NCBI GenBank assembly: GCA_029834535.1
Contig: JAQMWT010000328.1
Span: forward strand, 1-64,000
Direction of reading: 5' to 3'
Source: Chrysophaeum taylorii
Taxonomy: Eukaryota > Sar > Pelagophyceae > Pelagomonadales > Pelagomonadaceae
DNA length: 64,000 nucleotides
Made by a program: the position numbers and the translations under genes. The notes beneath the pieces were generated by a model. The model was not told where the DNA came from. It saw only the letters and a list, made by a program, of their open reading frames with translations, and ran no database searches. Shown here one piece after another: positions 31,034-41,700 of this stretch. Every line of letters begins with the position of its first letter. Positions within the stretch are counted from its first letter, which is position 1.

Positions 31034-33959
31034 CAGCGTTGGGAATTTTCACTTCAGCAAGTGAACGTGAACCACTTCACCAGCCACCAAAATATTGGGG
31101 AAGTGATTTGAAGTGAACACGCCAGCCATCGTGAACCTTTGTGAAGTGAACGCCACCTTTTTTTTTTTTTTAACGCCAGCGCCGGTCCCTGCCGCGCCCC
31201 GTCAGTTTTTCCGTGCCCCCCATTGCCTCCTAGGTCTGGTGCTCTTAGATTCATTCGCGTTTAATTCGGGGCGAAGGAGGAGGAGTTACTACCGTGGATG
31301 GGGTTCAGTGTTTCTTACTTTAGGCGATGTGAATGACGACCTCGGTATCTTCGTCTGGTTCTTCCTCATCAACCTTCATCTCCAAAGAGTCTTCGGGGAA
31401 GGAATCATGGTGCTCTCGGCGTTTTTGAAAAAAAACTCGGTCTCGTGTCCGAGGTCCCTGTACTTAATCCGGGCCGCCACCGCAATGAAGAAATTCTTGT
31501 TGTTCATGCGCAGTATACTGGCAACTTTGTCCGTCTCGTCCGCGCCGAGAAACGTGTTTCCCTCGGTCAGGACAAGATTTCCAATGCTCAGGCAGCGCTC
31601 ACAGTAGTAGCTCTGCGCGCGCCATGTGTACCAATTGTACCCATAATGTCCGGAAGGAAGGAACCCATACTGCTCCTTGGTGAGCGGTCGATACAGCTTT
31701 CCAACGTCGAGCCAGATCTGTGAAGCTGAGATTTCATCCTTCTTTCCTCAAGCTCGGGGATAATGCTCTTTCCAGTTGAGCGATCTCGAGAGCCTGATCC
31801 ATTGAGTGAAGACCTGTTCAAACTCCTCCACATTGAAATCGGGCATCTGGTTCTCAGGCATAGCACAAGAAGGCACGTCGCCACTACTGTCGTCGTCCCA
31901 AACGCCGGGTGGTTCGAGTGCCGCCAAGAGACTGCGGGCAGGCGCAGGCTCGGAGGGCGGCGCAGACTCGGAGGAAGTCTTTGCCTTTTCGTGGTGGAAT
32001 GCAGTCCGTGTGCGTAAATCACATATTCTTCCGTGAGCAACTTCCTGGCCCGAGCTCTCTGATTGGAGGACGACAGGTGCCGGCAGTTGATAGTCCGAAA
32101 GTCAAGAAGGAAGGCAATCAGCTCGCGATCGTTGAATTCGTAGTCGAAGTGACGCACGTGTAGTTTTCATTACTCCCGCAAAACCGACGCTCACATTCGA
32201 GAATAGCCCGCTCAAGACAGATTTTGCCGGTCTCGCTGAGGTCGTCAACATCGACAGTCTTACGTGGCATGGATTTTGCAGTTATGTTCGGGAGATAATG
32301 ACTTCTAGCGTCCCAGCTCGCTAAGACTCGATCATGTTGTGCTTGATCAATGCGGCGCACGCCCAAAGGTATAAGTCTTCATGTTGCACGAAAACAACGG
32401 CGGCATTCGGTATAGCAAAAATCGCCTCGAATTCAGCCAACGCCACCCATTGCTCATCACTTGTCCAGGGGAGTCCAATGTTCGTAGCCGCGTACAGTTT
32501 GAGCACGTGGTGCATACGCAGCAAGGAACGAATAAGTTGGTATCGCGCCCGGAGCTTCGTCTTATTGAGGTCGAGCTTGAGCTTCGACGATTTATTTCCC
32601 GGGCTGTAATGGCAAAAGCGCATGCAGATCCTTCAAACGTGTGCCGTAAGAAAAGTACTTGGCTCCATCGTGGGCACTGTTCAGCAGTTCCTGGCCAGCT
32701 GGGAATGGATTGATCACCTGCTTGCCTCTGGATCGTGTCAAGTCGCCACATGCCGCTGCCGAGATTTTTGAGATATCATGCACATGTCACACGCTTCGAC
32801 CTCAACAAAAAATTCTTCGGCGACGCCAATTGCAGCCCAGTCTTGAACAATGGTTGCGGCCGCCAAATCGATATCGATTCTCGCACGCTCCGCGACCACA
32901 GAACGGAGCAGAGAAGCCGTGCCGTAATCGGTTCCGTCGTCAGCTGGAACAACGCCCACGCGGGAACACCGTCTCAACGCCACTCCAATCGGGCCAGATG
33001 AAGGATAGGCCAATGGCCTGTCGCTTGAAGTTTTCTTTGAGTGTCCCGCCGTCACGCAGCACCTGGGCGAATGGATTGCCGAAAGCCGCTTGCTTCATAA
33101 CACTCCGCAACGACGTGTATCAAGATTCGAACAAAGCAACGATATTCAGCGTCCACCCATTCAAACGGCGCCTTTCGAGTCATGAACGGGCACTTGCCTT
33201 ACCCGCCACCGCCGCGGTAATACAACGCCTCAATTAGGTTGCGATGATCGTCGTCGTCAAAGGTGCGCTTGGAAATCCGCTGCGACGTGTACACGTAGTG
33301 CCGAGCCGAGAACGCCATCAGGGAAGAGTGCTTTGCCTGGCTGGGCATGGCCATGAAGTATCTCGTAATATCCGATTTACCCTTCGAGGCTGCCACAACG
33401 CCCACGGCCGTCATAACGCCCTCCTTTTCTTGGTCTGTCTTCTGTTTCTTGGTGAGCTGTCGACGTCCCAGCTCGTCCTCCGGATGCGCAGCCTTGAAGT
33501 GGGCCGGCCCCAAGAGGGCTTGGTCGTCTGCCCTTTTCTTGAAGTCCCTCGTCACCACCTTCAGGCGCTCCCAGCATCGGATACACACATGCGTCGTCGC
33601 CTTCCCATTGGTCAACGCGGCCAGGATGATTTTCCTTCAGTCGACGCACGCAGTCCCACCACACCTTGGAAAAACCTGGTCGTTCGTCCACTTTTGTTGC
33701 CGGGTGTGTTCCACGTCACAACATCGACGTCGCAATCGGCTCGTTCTTGTGAAGAAGTTCCTCCTTCTGTTAACACCGCGTTTAAATTCCTCCTCATCAT
33801 CAACATTATCCTCCACCTCCAGGTAGCGCGGCTCGACTTGGCTCATCAGACTTGGCCGTCAGCCGCAGTGAATGAACGTGAAGTGAACATTGGACTTCGG
33901 ACGAAAACTTTCGGTGAAGTGAACCAAATTCAGCGAGCCCAGTGAATTCCCAACAGCTG
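31034..33959 (-). mobile_element. hAT-family DNA transposon with TIRs and 8-bp target duplication
   Basis: The left end starts cagcgttgggaattttcact at 31034. The reverse complement of the right end, ending at 33959, starts cagctgttgggaattcact. These terminal inverted repeats match apart from small indels. Flanking 8-mers are ttattaag (31026-31033) and ttatcaag (33960-33967), equal at 7 of 8 bases, as expected for hAT. Subterminal copies of aagtgaac lie at both ends (31060-31145, 33873-33925). The interior encodes a decayed hAT transposase on the minus strand. The element is 2,926 bp. Confidence 0.88.
31470..33700 (-). pseudogene. Decayed hAT transposase with BED finger
   Basis: From the 5' side of the minus strand: a BED-type finger (GFSKVWWDCVRRLKENHPG, then CIRCWERLK and HFKAAH, giving C-x2-C and H-x3-H). 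Next come SDITRYFMAMP and KQVINPFPAGQELLNSAHDG with YGTRLKDLHAL. An insertion-domain stretch follows (LLRMHHVLKLYAATNIG, DEQWVALAEFEAIFAI). DRELIAFLLDFRTINCRHLS is the LLDPR signature, and the C-terminal dimerisation segment reads CLSIGNLVLTEGNTFL with KVASILRMNNKNFF. Many frameshifts and stops interrupt it, so it is inactive. The family is recognised by these blocks and by the TIRs and target duplication around it. Confidence 0.82.
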
Positions 33960-34045
33960 TTATCAAGTAGTGTCTCCCCCAAGAAATAAAACAACGGAGT
34001 GAAATAAATGGTCAACGGAAGCAAGGTGTGAATCACTCTCGTGCG

Positions 34046-34996
34046 ATGGAGGAGGTGAGCGAGACCGTGAATAGGGCGACGTCCGAGATTCTGGACGGAA
34101 TGGTGGACTGGGGTATGAATCTCGAAATCTGCGACTCGGTGTCAGCGAACAAGACGGCGATCCCCATGGTCGGTGCCGTGCAGCGGCGGCTCCTTGTCCG
34201 CGACCCCAAGGTTCAGAGCCTTGCCTTGACGTTGATCGAAACGTGCGTGAAGAACTGCGGGCGGGAGGTCCACGCTGCCGTGGGGACCCGGGAATTTTTG
34301 GGAACGGTCGCCAAGGTGGCGGAGACCTCGGCGGCGCCGGCGACGCGGGAGTCGGCTCTGAGTCTGATTCAACAATGGGGCGTCGCTTTCGAAGGCCTTC
34401 AACATTCAGAATTTCCATGTTTCGCCGAGACCTACGCGGCCCTCAAGGTGAAGGGCCTGGTTTTCCCGGAATTGACCGCCGATGCCCCGGTCTTCACCCC
34501 GCCTGCCGCGGAAGACGGCCTTGCCGCCGCGCTCCAAAAAGAGGAAGAAGAAGCCGCGATGCGCAAGCTCAAAGGTGACCTCGACGCCGTCGCCGAGAAG
34601 GTTTTGCTCTGCAACGAGATGGTCCCCTTGTCGGAGGGTATCGACCACGACGATGCTCTCGCCGAGATTGTCGGATTTCTAGAAGCGTGCCGCCCGCGAA
34701 TGCTCGACCTCATCGAGGCGGGCTCGCGCGGTGCCCTCAGCGACGACATCCTCGCGATGGCCCTCAAGGTCAACGACGACCTCGCCAAGGCCCTCGAATA
34801 CGAGAAAAACCACGCCGCAAACCCCGACCTACCTCCCCCAAAAGTCGAGTCGACCCCCCGTCTCGACATCGGCGACGACGACAACCAAGACGACGAGGAC
34901 GACGATGCTCACGCCCTCAGCCGCGGCAAGCCCACCGCGCACACCACCGACCTCCTCGACCTCAACGCCCTCGACGACACCCCCCCCCCGGTCTGA
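34046..34996 (+). CDS. VHS-GAT adaptor protein, TOM1-like
   Basis: A 316-residue protein for ubiquitin-dependent sorting at endosomes or Golgi. VHS domain at about residues 5-145: VNRATSEILDGMVDWGMNLE, then RRLLVRDPKVQSLALTLIE, TCVKNCGREVHAAVG and ALSLIQQWGVAF. GAT three-helix bundle at about 180-265 (LKGDLDAVAEKVLLCNEMV, ALSDDILAMALKVNDDLAKA). The C-terminal tail is acidic and ends with LLDLNALDD, which resembles a clathrin-box or adaptor-binding motif. VHS-GAT without a GAE ear is the TOM1 arrangement, thought to be the ESCRT-0 substitute in many protists. ATG 34046 is used; an in-frame GTG lies 18 bp upstream. The start lies 78 bp from the end of the hAT insertion's target duplication. Confidence 0.9.
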   Translation: MEEVSETVNRATSEILDGMVDWGMNLEICDSVSANKTAIPMVGAVQRRLLVRDPKVQSLALTLIETCVKNCGREVHAAVGTREFLGTVAKVAETSAAPATRESALSLIQQWGVAFEGLQHSEFPCFAETYAALKVKGLVFPELTADAPVFTPPAAEDGLAAALQKEEEEAAMRKLKGDLDAVAEKVLLCNEMVPLSEGIDHDDALAEIVGFLEACRPRMLDLIEAGSRGALSDDILAMALKVNDDLAKALEYEKNHAANPDLPPPKVESTPRLDIGDDDNQDDEDDDAHALSRGKPTAHTTDLLDLNALDDTPPPV

Positions 34997-35060
34997 GAAA
35001 TTTCTGTCTGTCTTTATCTGTCTGCAAAAGGAGGTTAGGTATCATCTCTCTCACAAAGTC

Positions 35061-35807
35061 ATGCACGACAACCCGTTCCAAGACCCGAGCGTGGTGTCGT
35101 CGGGTCCCCAAAAGGAGGAGGAGCCCCTCCCGAGCTGGCTCGAGGACGTCCCTGTGGAGACACCGCTCGCGCCGGGCGATGGGTACGTCCCCCCCGGCGC
35201 CCCGGGGTTTCCGCCGCCGCCAGCCCCCGCGCCAGAGGCCCCCAAAGACAACCTTGTGATCTACATGCGACTCGTCAATGTGGGCGTGACCATCCTGATG
35301 TCGGCCATGGCCTGCATCAAGCTCTTGTCGTTTCCGGGATTCAACAGCGCCGTGATCGCGATATATATATGGTTTTTCGCTTTGCTGTTGTGCTGCTTTG
35401 AAACGCACTTAAAACAAGTTTCCAAGATCATCGCCGAAAACTTTGGCTTTTTGTACCACGTCAAGGGCCGTTGCGCCTTCCTGGTGCTCTCGGCGATGCT
35501 GTGCTTCGGGATTTCGACCTTGGGCATCGTCGCCGGCGTCGCTCTCCTGCTCGCCGCCGGCTTCAACGCGTACGTCATTTACGAGCACCCAGAGTACGAA
35601 ATGCAGCAACAAGCAGCAGACATCGAGCAACGCGGCCCCGCCACCATCACCGACGCATACTTCACCAACGACGCCTTCTTGGGGGCGGGAGTGGCCTGGG
35701 CGTCGCAAAATCCTCAAGCTGCCGCGAGCGCGGTTTCTGCCGGCGCAACCTTCGCCAGCGAAAATCCCCACATCGCAACTTCGGCCGCCGCCTACTCCCA
35801 CGCTTAG
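35061..35807 (+). CDS. Four-TM Golgi/vesicle protein: NPF tail plus COPI-associated (Tvp15-like) domain
   Basis: A 248-residue membrane protein. The N-terminal tail, HDNPFQDPSVV, looks like the NPF-containing start of SCAMPs (an EH-domain ligand), followed by a Pro-rich stretch. Residues about 75-190 contain four hydrophobic helices: LVNVGVTILMSAMACIKLL, AVIAIYIWFFALLLCCFE, GRCAFLVLSAMLCFGIST and LGIVAGVALLLAAGFNAYVI. The pattern E-T-H ... FGFLYHVKGR between helices 2 and 3 fits the COPI-associated/Tvp15 family rather than SCAMP. The C-terminal tail is Ala-rich and repeats FASENP/WASQNP. A role in Golgi-endosome traffic is inferred and fits the VHS-GAT gene 64 bp upstream on the same strand. 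ATG 35061 is the first Met giving the NPF start. Confidence 0.75.
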   Translation: MHDNPFQDPSVVSSGPQKEEEPLPSWLEDVPVETPLAPGDGYVPPGAPGFPPPPAPAPEAPKDNLVIYMRLVNVGVTILMSAMACIKLLSFPGFNSAVIAIYIWFFALLLCCFETHLKQVSKIIAENFGFLYHVKGRCAFLVLSAMLCFGISTLGIVAGVALLLAAGFNAYVIYEHPEYEMQQQAADIEQRGPATITDAYFTNDAFLGAGVAWASQNPQAAASAVSAGATFASENPHIATSAAAYSHA

Positions 35808-37139
35808 TTGTTTTTCGACCTTAGTGTATTTGGGAAAACCGCCACCATGCGGCGTGGTTGTTATATTCGCGCGCGGAGCCAAAACAAATCAACGTCGCCA
35901 ACAGTACGCTGCTGCTGCCGACTGTAGGCGTGGGTCTTTCCCCATGCCGGCGGCTGTTCTAGGTGAAGGAGGAGGAGGAGGGGCATTGGGCATGATCGAG
36001 TCTCTCGCGCTGAGGTCATGGCCAACATTGCGCAGCACTAGTCCTCTTTGGTCATCATTGGCGGTTGTGTTTTCGATGACCAGTGTCCTCTCTCTCTCTC
36101 TCACTCTCCCTCTCTCCTCGACAATCATAATGTGCGAACACTTTCGTCGGGATTTGCTTCAGCAGTTTGCGGAAATAAATTAATTAATTAATCGGGCTTG
36201 GCTCCTTGATCCGTTCCTCCCCGTCAAAATGGTATAAATTTTCCTCAAGTATACAACCGGGGTCGCGCTCCTGGCATAGTACTGCGGCGGGCTTGGCAAT
36301 CTGCCCCATACTCGATGGCGGCGACGGCGGTCGAGGCAGCACTGCCTCCGAGCCAACCCACCTTTCCCACTCGAGTTCGTCTGAACCCCACCTCAAGAAG
36401 GGTGTCCTGCTTCTCCCGTCCCCTCTCTGGTTTTGTAGAATAATAATAGTTCGTTTTGCTTATGAATTTTGGTTCGCTCTTTTTCTGCGTGCGATCCGAT
36501 CCTCCATTTTCGGGAGGGAGCTGCTTGTTTATAAAAAAAAAGTTTTATAAAAAAAAAGTTCCCGCCATTCCACAGCGTGTGGCGGCTCTCATTCCAAACG
36601 ACTTTTTTTGATGAGCTCGGGTGCCCAGTCCATCAATTCACATCTCTCCTGATCCTCATAACACACAATCTTTCTCATGAAGTGAGCGGCTAAATCGTCC
36701 TCACGACTATTATCATACGTCATCATCACGAACGATAACGTCTTGACCTAAAGCCTCGCCGGGTAACAACAAGACGTTGGACGATGAACAGCAAGCTCAG
36801 CTTCTGCACGCTCGTTTCCTTTCGGAACGATTTTATGGTATCGTTTGCGCGCTATGCTGTTGTCCCCGTCGTAATCCAAAGTTGCACGGTTTCGTGATCT
36901 TCGGTTTTTTTTCCACTAATAACACGCGACGACTGCTACCTCTCTGGGGCCTTGATTAAGCCCATCATCGCCGCCGAGCTTATGCGGGTGACGGCGGCAA
37001 CGCGCGACCTGTCAAGGTGTGAGCAGGCGCTCTCCGCATCCAGAACCCGTGAGTCCTCCTGTATGCCAAAAAATTCTTCGACGACAAAGGTGCCACGCTT
37101 CTGCTCGAGACCCGACGTGCGATCATAATAAATAATTAA
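35808..37139. other. No gene seen; short AT-rich repeats
   Basis: Holds ttaattaattaat at 36180-36192 and again at about 37133-37152, a 15-bp tandem duplication of agttttataaaaaaaa at 36528-36558, and a (CT)n tract at 36090. No frame here has recognisable domains. Confidence 0.5.
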
Positions 37140-37422
37140 TTAATTAATTAATACTCGCGGTTCTTCTTCTGCCTCTTTCCTCATAATAATAACAAACAAT
37201 ATAACTTGGCTGTAACCCTCACTTATGAGCATCTCGAAACAACGAACACCAGGATACTTCGCCAAACACAGTACAATAACCACCTCCCCAAGGCCTACAA
37301 ACCCGACGAATGAGTGGCCGCCATAGTCGGGTCTTGCGCTGATGATGACTGCGAATGGCTCTAGAGATGTCCGAGCCTCTGTCATCGGAGGTTTTCTCCA
37401 GGCTGCTGCTTTTTATCATCAT
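37140..37422 (-). pseudogene. Short ankyrin-like relic
   Basis: The minus-strand frame ISARPDYGGHSFVGFVGLGE followed by VVIVLCLAKYP reads like one ankyrin repeat (D-x-G-x-x ... H-x-A ... G-x-x-x-V-V-x-x-L). It lacks a start and a complete repeat array. It belongs with the relics at 21.9-26.6 kb. Confidence 0.35.
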
Positions 37423-37696
37423 GCGCGTTGCGGGCTGTTATGATGGACTCAGGCTCAGGCGTACAGCGTCGCAGACAGTCAAAAGGGCGGACGGAGCTTG
37501 CCGTCGACGACAACGAAGGGCGCTTGAACTCAAAGAACAGAGCTCTGTAGAATACGGCGCCAACTTGGAGGTTCCCTCAGTCGGTCGACTGCGGGGCTTG
37601 AGCTGACGCATCCTCGATGCCGCCTACCCGGGAAAATCGAAACTGGGCGGCGGCAGCGTTGGTAAAAAAAAAAAAAAGAGGCGTTGTGCACAGAAA

Positions 37697-38293
37697 TCAG
37701 ACTGGAACGGGGGGTTCCTTAGTTTCGTCTTGTTGGAGGTCCTCGATGACGACGGTTGCATTGTCCTTTTTTGGGGCGGTATGGCCTGGGGTAGGAGGGA
37801 GGACGCGCCTAAGACGTCGTCCGTACTCGGCGGCGAGCGACGCGAGCAGGAAGAGAAGAAGAATTTCGGCCGTACGCAGGTGTGGATAGTCGCAGAGACG
37901 AAGGGAGAGGTGCAGGAACAGGACGATGGCGTCGCACACGACGAAGGCCACGTAGGCCCACTGGAAGGCTCCCATGTACGTCGTCAGACCGCAGCAGCAT
38001 CGCTCATTTCTCGTCTGGATTGCTCTGACGCTCGCTCTGAACTGAATGAAGAAGAACACCGTGAGCCAGAGGGCATCTTTGAAAAACTGCCAGTCCCAGA
38101 GCACCGCGACGACGATCCAGAACCAGACCGTGGAGACCATAAAGTTGAAGGTGACGATGCGCACGAGCACAACCGACAACCGATGAATTTCCGGATCCTC
38201 GTGCTCGAAGTATCCCGAGTCGACGACAAGCCAGGACCCAATGCTCAGCCGCACGATGTTGTCGCCCCACGGGTCCGTGAGTGCGTCGGCCAT
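37697..38293 (-). CDS. Unknown four-TM membrane protein
   Basis: A 198-residue protein beginning MADALTDPWGDNIVRLSIGS. Four hydrophobic segments are clear: FNFMVSTVWFWIVVAVLW, ALWLTVFFFIQF, FQWAYVAFVVCDAIVLFLHL and AEILLLFLLASLAAEY. A Cys triplet (ERCCCGL) lies in the loop between the second and third. The C-terminal tail is hydrophilic. I do not recognise the family; size and topology resemble small vesicle or ER membrane proteins. The frame is open 16 codons further upstream from a GTG, but ATG 38293 starts the conserved-looking part. A transposon-like repeat begins about 100 bp upstream of the start. Confidence 0.7.
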   Translation of the reverse strand: MADALTDPWGDNIVRLSIGSWLVVDSGYFEHEDPEIHRLSVVLVRIVTFNFMVSTVWFWIVVAVLWDWQFFKDALWLTVFFFIQFRASVRAIQTRNERCCCGLTTYMGAFQWAYVAFVVCDAIVLFLHLSLRLCDYPHLRTAEILLLFLLASLAAEYGRRLRRVLPPTPGHTAPKKDNATVVIEDLQQDETKEPPVPV

Positions 38294-38400
38294 TTTTAGT
38301 GTGTTTTGGGAGACGTTTCTTTTTAGAAGAAACGATGACACTCAATTCCGTTCCATTTCTCTTGGAGAGGTGAGGATTTTGAAACCGGCCGGCCCCCAGA

Positions 38401-38488
38401 TAGGGTCCGAGGATGGATGACGTCATTCACAGTATCCCCAAACACTCCCCCCAAACCTCCGCCTAAATCCAACAATATATGCCGCGTT
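38401..38488. repeat. Dispersed ~88-bp repeat, inverted copy at 60391-60474
   Basis: tagggtccgaggatggatga through aacaatatatgccgc matches the reverse complement of 60391-60474 with only a few substitutions. It lies between the four-TM gene and the large transposase-like gene, and may be the end of that element or an independent short transposon. Confidence 0.75.
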
Positions 38489-38649
38489 TGGCTAATTTGA
38501 CGTTGAGCCTACAATGCTGTAAAATCCCAAATGTAGGTTTCTCGGACAATTATTAGGATTATTAGGGTCGGATAAGAAAGCTCAAAACTAGGCCCTAGCC
38601 TACATTTCGAACACCAAACGAGAAACCCTCATTCAAAAGTGGATTGTCT

Positions 38650-38674
38650 CAGGCTATGTTTCAAACATAGCCTG
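38650..38674. repeat. Perfect 12-bp inverted repeat with 1-base spacer
   Basis: caggctatgttt, c, aaacatagcctg. The 25-base palindrome lies 28 bp upstream of the ATG of the transposase-like gene. It may be a binding site for that protein, a transcription-factor site, or chance. Confidence 0.8.
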
Positions 38675-38701
38675 CAAAATCACAAAATCGGCGTTCCGCC
38701 C

Positions 38702-41700
38702 ATGGAATCGGCCGAAACGAGCAAAGAGTCGGCCCCGGGTCCTTCTGTAACCCCTGTGGACCCTTCGGTCCCGGCTGAGTTGACGAAAGTGTCGAAAAAA
38801 CCCGCTGCCAAACGTCAACGGCGAAAAAACCTCTTGAGGGGAGAGTGCGTGTGCTGCGTAGCGAGGCTCGACGCCGACGAGACGGCCAGGGGCCAGCCGT
38901 TCGACCTGGAGCGACTCCTGAATATCGAGGGCGAGCTGCCCGACAAGTTCTACGTGTGCTCGAAAATGTGCCGGGACGACTTCACCCCGAGCAAGCTACA
39001 CACGACGAAGGGCGCGAAGGCCGTTCTCGCCCGGATCTCCGCGTCGCTAACTAGGACTCTCAAGACAACCATCCGCAGCGGGGACGAGGTCCTCATCGAG
39101 CACGACTTCTCGGCGGGGCACAACATCCAGGGCGGCAACGGCGTTGTCCTGGGCCTAATCTACAACAACACTGTGTGTCGGGTCGAGTCATACGACGTGA
39201 AAACGATTCAGCAGGGAGAGATCCGCGTCCCGTTCTCCCACGTCAAGGCCAAGCCCGACAAGGAGAACGACACCCCCCCGATTCGGCGACTACCACCCGG
39301 ACGGCCAGCGCGTCCGACGCTTGGATCGAGTGGGTCATCGGTTATCTCCACACTGTCGTCGTCGTCGGACTCGAATGTGCGGATCTCGGAGCTCGAGAAG
39401 GAGGTGTCGAAACTCCGGAGCACGGTCGACAAGCTCACGGCGGCCAAGACGGCTCAGCACTCTCGCTCTGTCACCGCCGAACGCGAGACGAAAGAAGCCC
39501 ACGCCGACGCCTTCGCCGCGGAAATGGCGGCCGCCAAGGCAGACGCGGCGCGTCTCGAGGCCAAGTGGAAGTACGAGGACGAGGTCCGGGATGCCGCACG
39601 TCGGGAGGCACGGCTCCAGGTCCGCATCGAACGCCACCAGGCTCCAATGAGAAGCAGCGCGACCGCGATGCCGCGAGGCTGCAGCGAGCCATCGGCGAGC
39701 TCAACGCGACCAAGGCCCAGTCGAACGAGGCGGCGAGACAGGCTGCGGCGGCGGCCGAGTTTCGGGAGAGGAACCGACTGAAGAAATCGGACCCTCGGGC
39801 CATGCGACAACTCAAGAACAATTACGCCGCCCTCAACCAGGAAGCGAAGCAAATGGAGATAAAGCTCGCGGCTGCCGAGGACCGCGTCCAGGCCCGGGAG
39901 GAGGAGATCGAGCGGCTGCGGGAGCGGGTCGCGGTCCTCGAGAAGCAGAACGCCGAAGTGTGGGTACCGAGGAAGCCGTCCGGCAAGGGATCCGGCGAGG
40001 GCACTCCGTGGGACTCGAAGCTCAGGGTGCTGTGTATGAAACTGCTCGCCTCGCGGGTTGCGCCTGCGGAAATCCCCGAGGTCCTGGTCTCGGTCGTCGA
40101 GGCGGTCGTTGGCCCGGAGCGAGTGCGCGACATGGAGCTCCCGTCCGCACGCTTCATTCGCGACCTGCGCTCCGAGATGGGTGTCCTTCACGAGGCCGCC
40201 GTCGCCCTCGCCGTGGGATACGGTGACGTCGTCGACGCGGCGACGGACGCGTCGCCGCTCGACGGCAAGGAGATCGCGACTACCCAACTTCGCGTCACAC
40301 GCGGCGGCGTGATGGAGAACTGGACGCTGGGCGCGAGCGAGATCTCCGACCAGAGCGCGCCTGGCGAGGCCAAGGCGATCAACGATCGGTTTGGTGACCT
40401 GAATCGAGCGCTCCAGCTCGTTAATCAAGTTTACCAGGAGCTCTACGGAGCCGACGCTGCTGCGGAGGCGCTCCCGGCCGCCGGCGCCGGCGTGCAGAAT
40501 CTCGCCGGCCGGGCCATCGTTACCGACAACGCCTCCGCCGCCATCGCATCGGTCCGCGAGCTCCAGGAGCATGTCCTCGCGGCGGTGCAGAAGGAGATCG
40601 GGGAAGAGCTGTGGAATTTGATGACGCAAGACGAGCGCGACGCGAAGACTTGTGTCTTTCACGGGAACTGCCAGCGACATCTCGGTACGTCGTGCCGTCC
40701 CACCAGCAATTTGTTGAGCAGGCAACACATGGCTCGACGGCGGCGCCGCCGAGGAGGCCAAGATGCTCGACACGCTGCTGAAGGATAGCATCGAGAGCTC
40801 GGAGGCGAAGCACCTGCGCCTCACCGGCGAGTTGAACAAGGTCATTCATGCCTTGTCCAAGTGTATCGGCGAGGGCGTGGATCGCTACGGGAAGGGCTTC
40901 GGGACCCCTCTCCGGGCATTCCTCGAGGAGAAGCACCCGTCGGAGCTCTACCTCACGCTCGGCCGCACGGACAAGGGGACGCGGCAGGACCCGTGCACCA
41001 ACGCGGCCTGGGTCATCTTCCACAACCTCCCGTTTCTCGTCGAGTTCCTCGAGAACGCGAGCTACGCGCCGCAGAACATCCTCAGGAACAACCTCTTCTC
41101 GACCTTGTCCTCGCAGGAGGTCGCCGGTGCCATTCGAGCCCGAGCGATCATCGACGACAAGCTCACGGTGCCTTTCCGATTTTTCGCCGCATCGGACGCC
41201 CTCGAGGGTTGGTCGGTTCTCGACATGGCGGGCGTTCTCGAGCGAGTGCATGCCTTCTTCCAAGTCTGCCAGGATAATCCACAACTCGTTGCGACCGCCG
41301 GTTACGAGGCCTTCGACACTGAGATCGCCACCTACGCCCAGTTCCTCGAGACGCGGGCCGGGTCGGCGAAGCTGTCCGTCGACGGCCAGTCCACGATCCG
41401 CGACGTCGCGGCCGTTCGGGCGCGGCTCTACGCTCCGACTGACACCAATGATCCAGAGGCCAAGACCATGCTCGACGCGCTCCGGGCCTGGGGCCGCGGC
41501 ATGCGCCGCACGTTCGAGGGGGGCAGTCTATGCGCTACGTCGGCGACGGCGACCTCGCGGCGGTCAACCAGACGTCGGAGCTCCGGAGGGCCTTCGACGG
41601 CGCGCGGCGGAACTCGAACGAGGTCGAAGGCGAGTTTGGCGTATTGAAGTATTACAACGCCTCCTACGTCAACATGAGCGTCGTGAACTGCGTCGGGGTC

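Noticed and set aside
34028-34045. GTG start for the VHS-GAT gene
   Set aside because: An ATG 18 bp downstream begins the VHS helix; GTG starts are not expected in nuclear genes.
38639-38701. Start of the transposase-like gene upstream of 38702
   Set aside because: Only a GTG is available and it would place the palindrome inside coding sequence.
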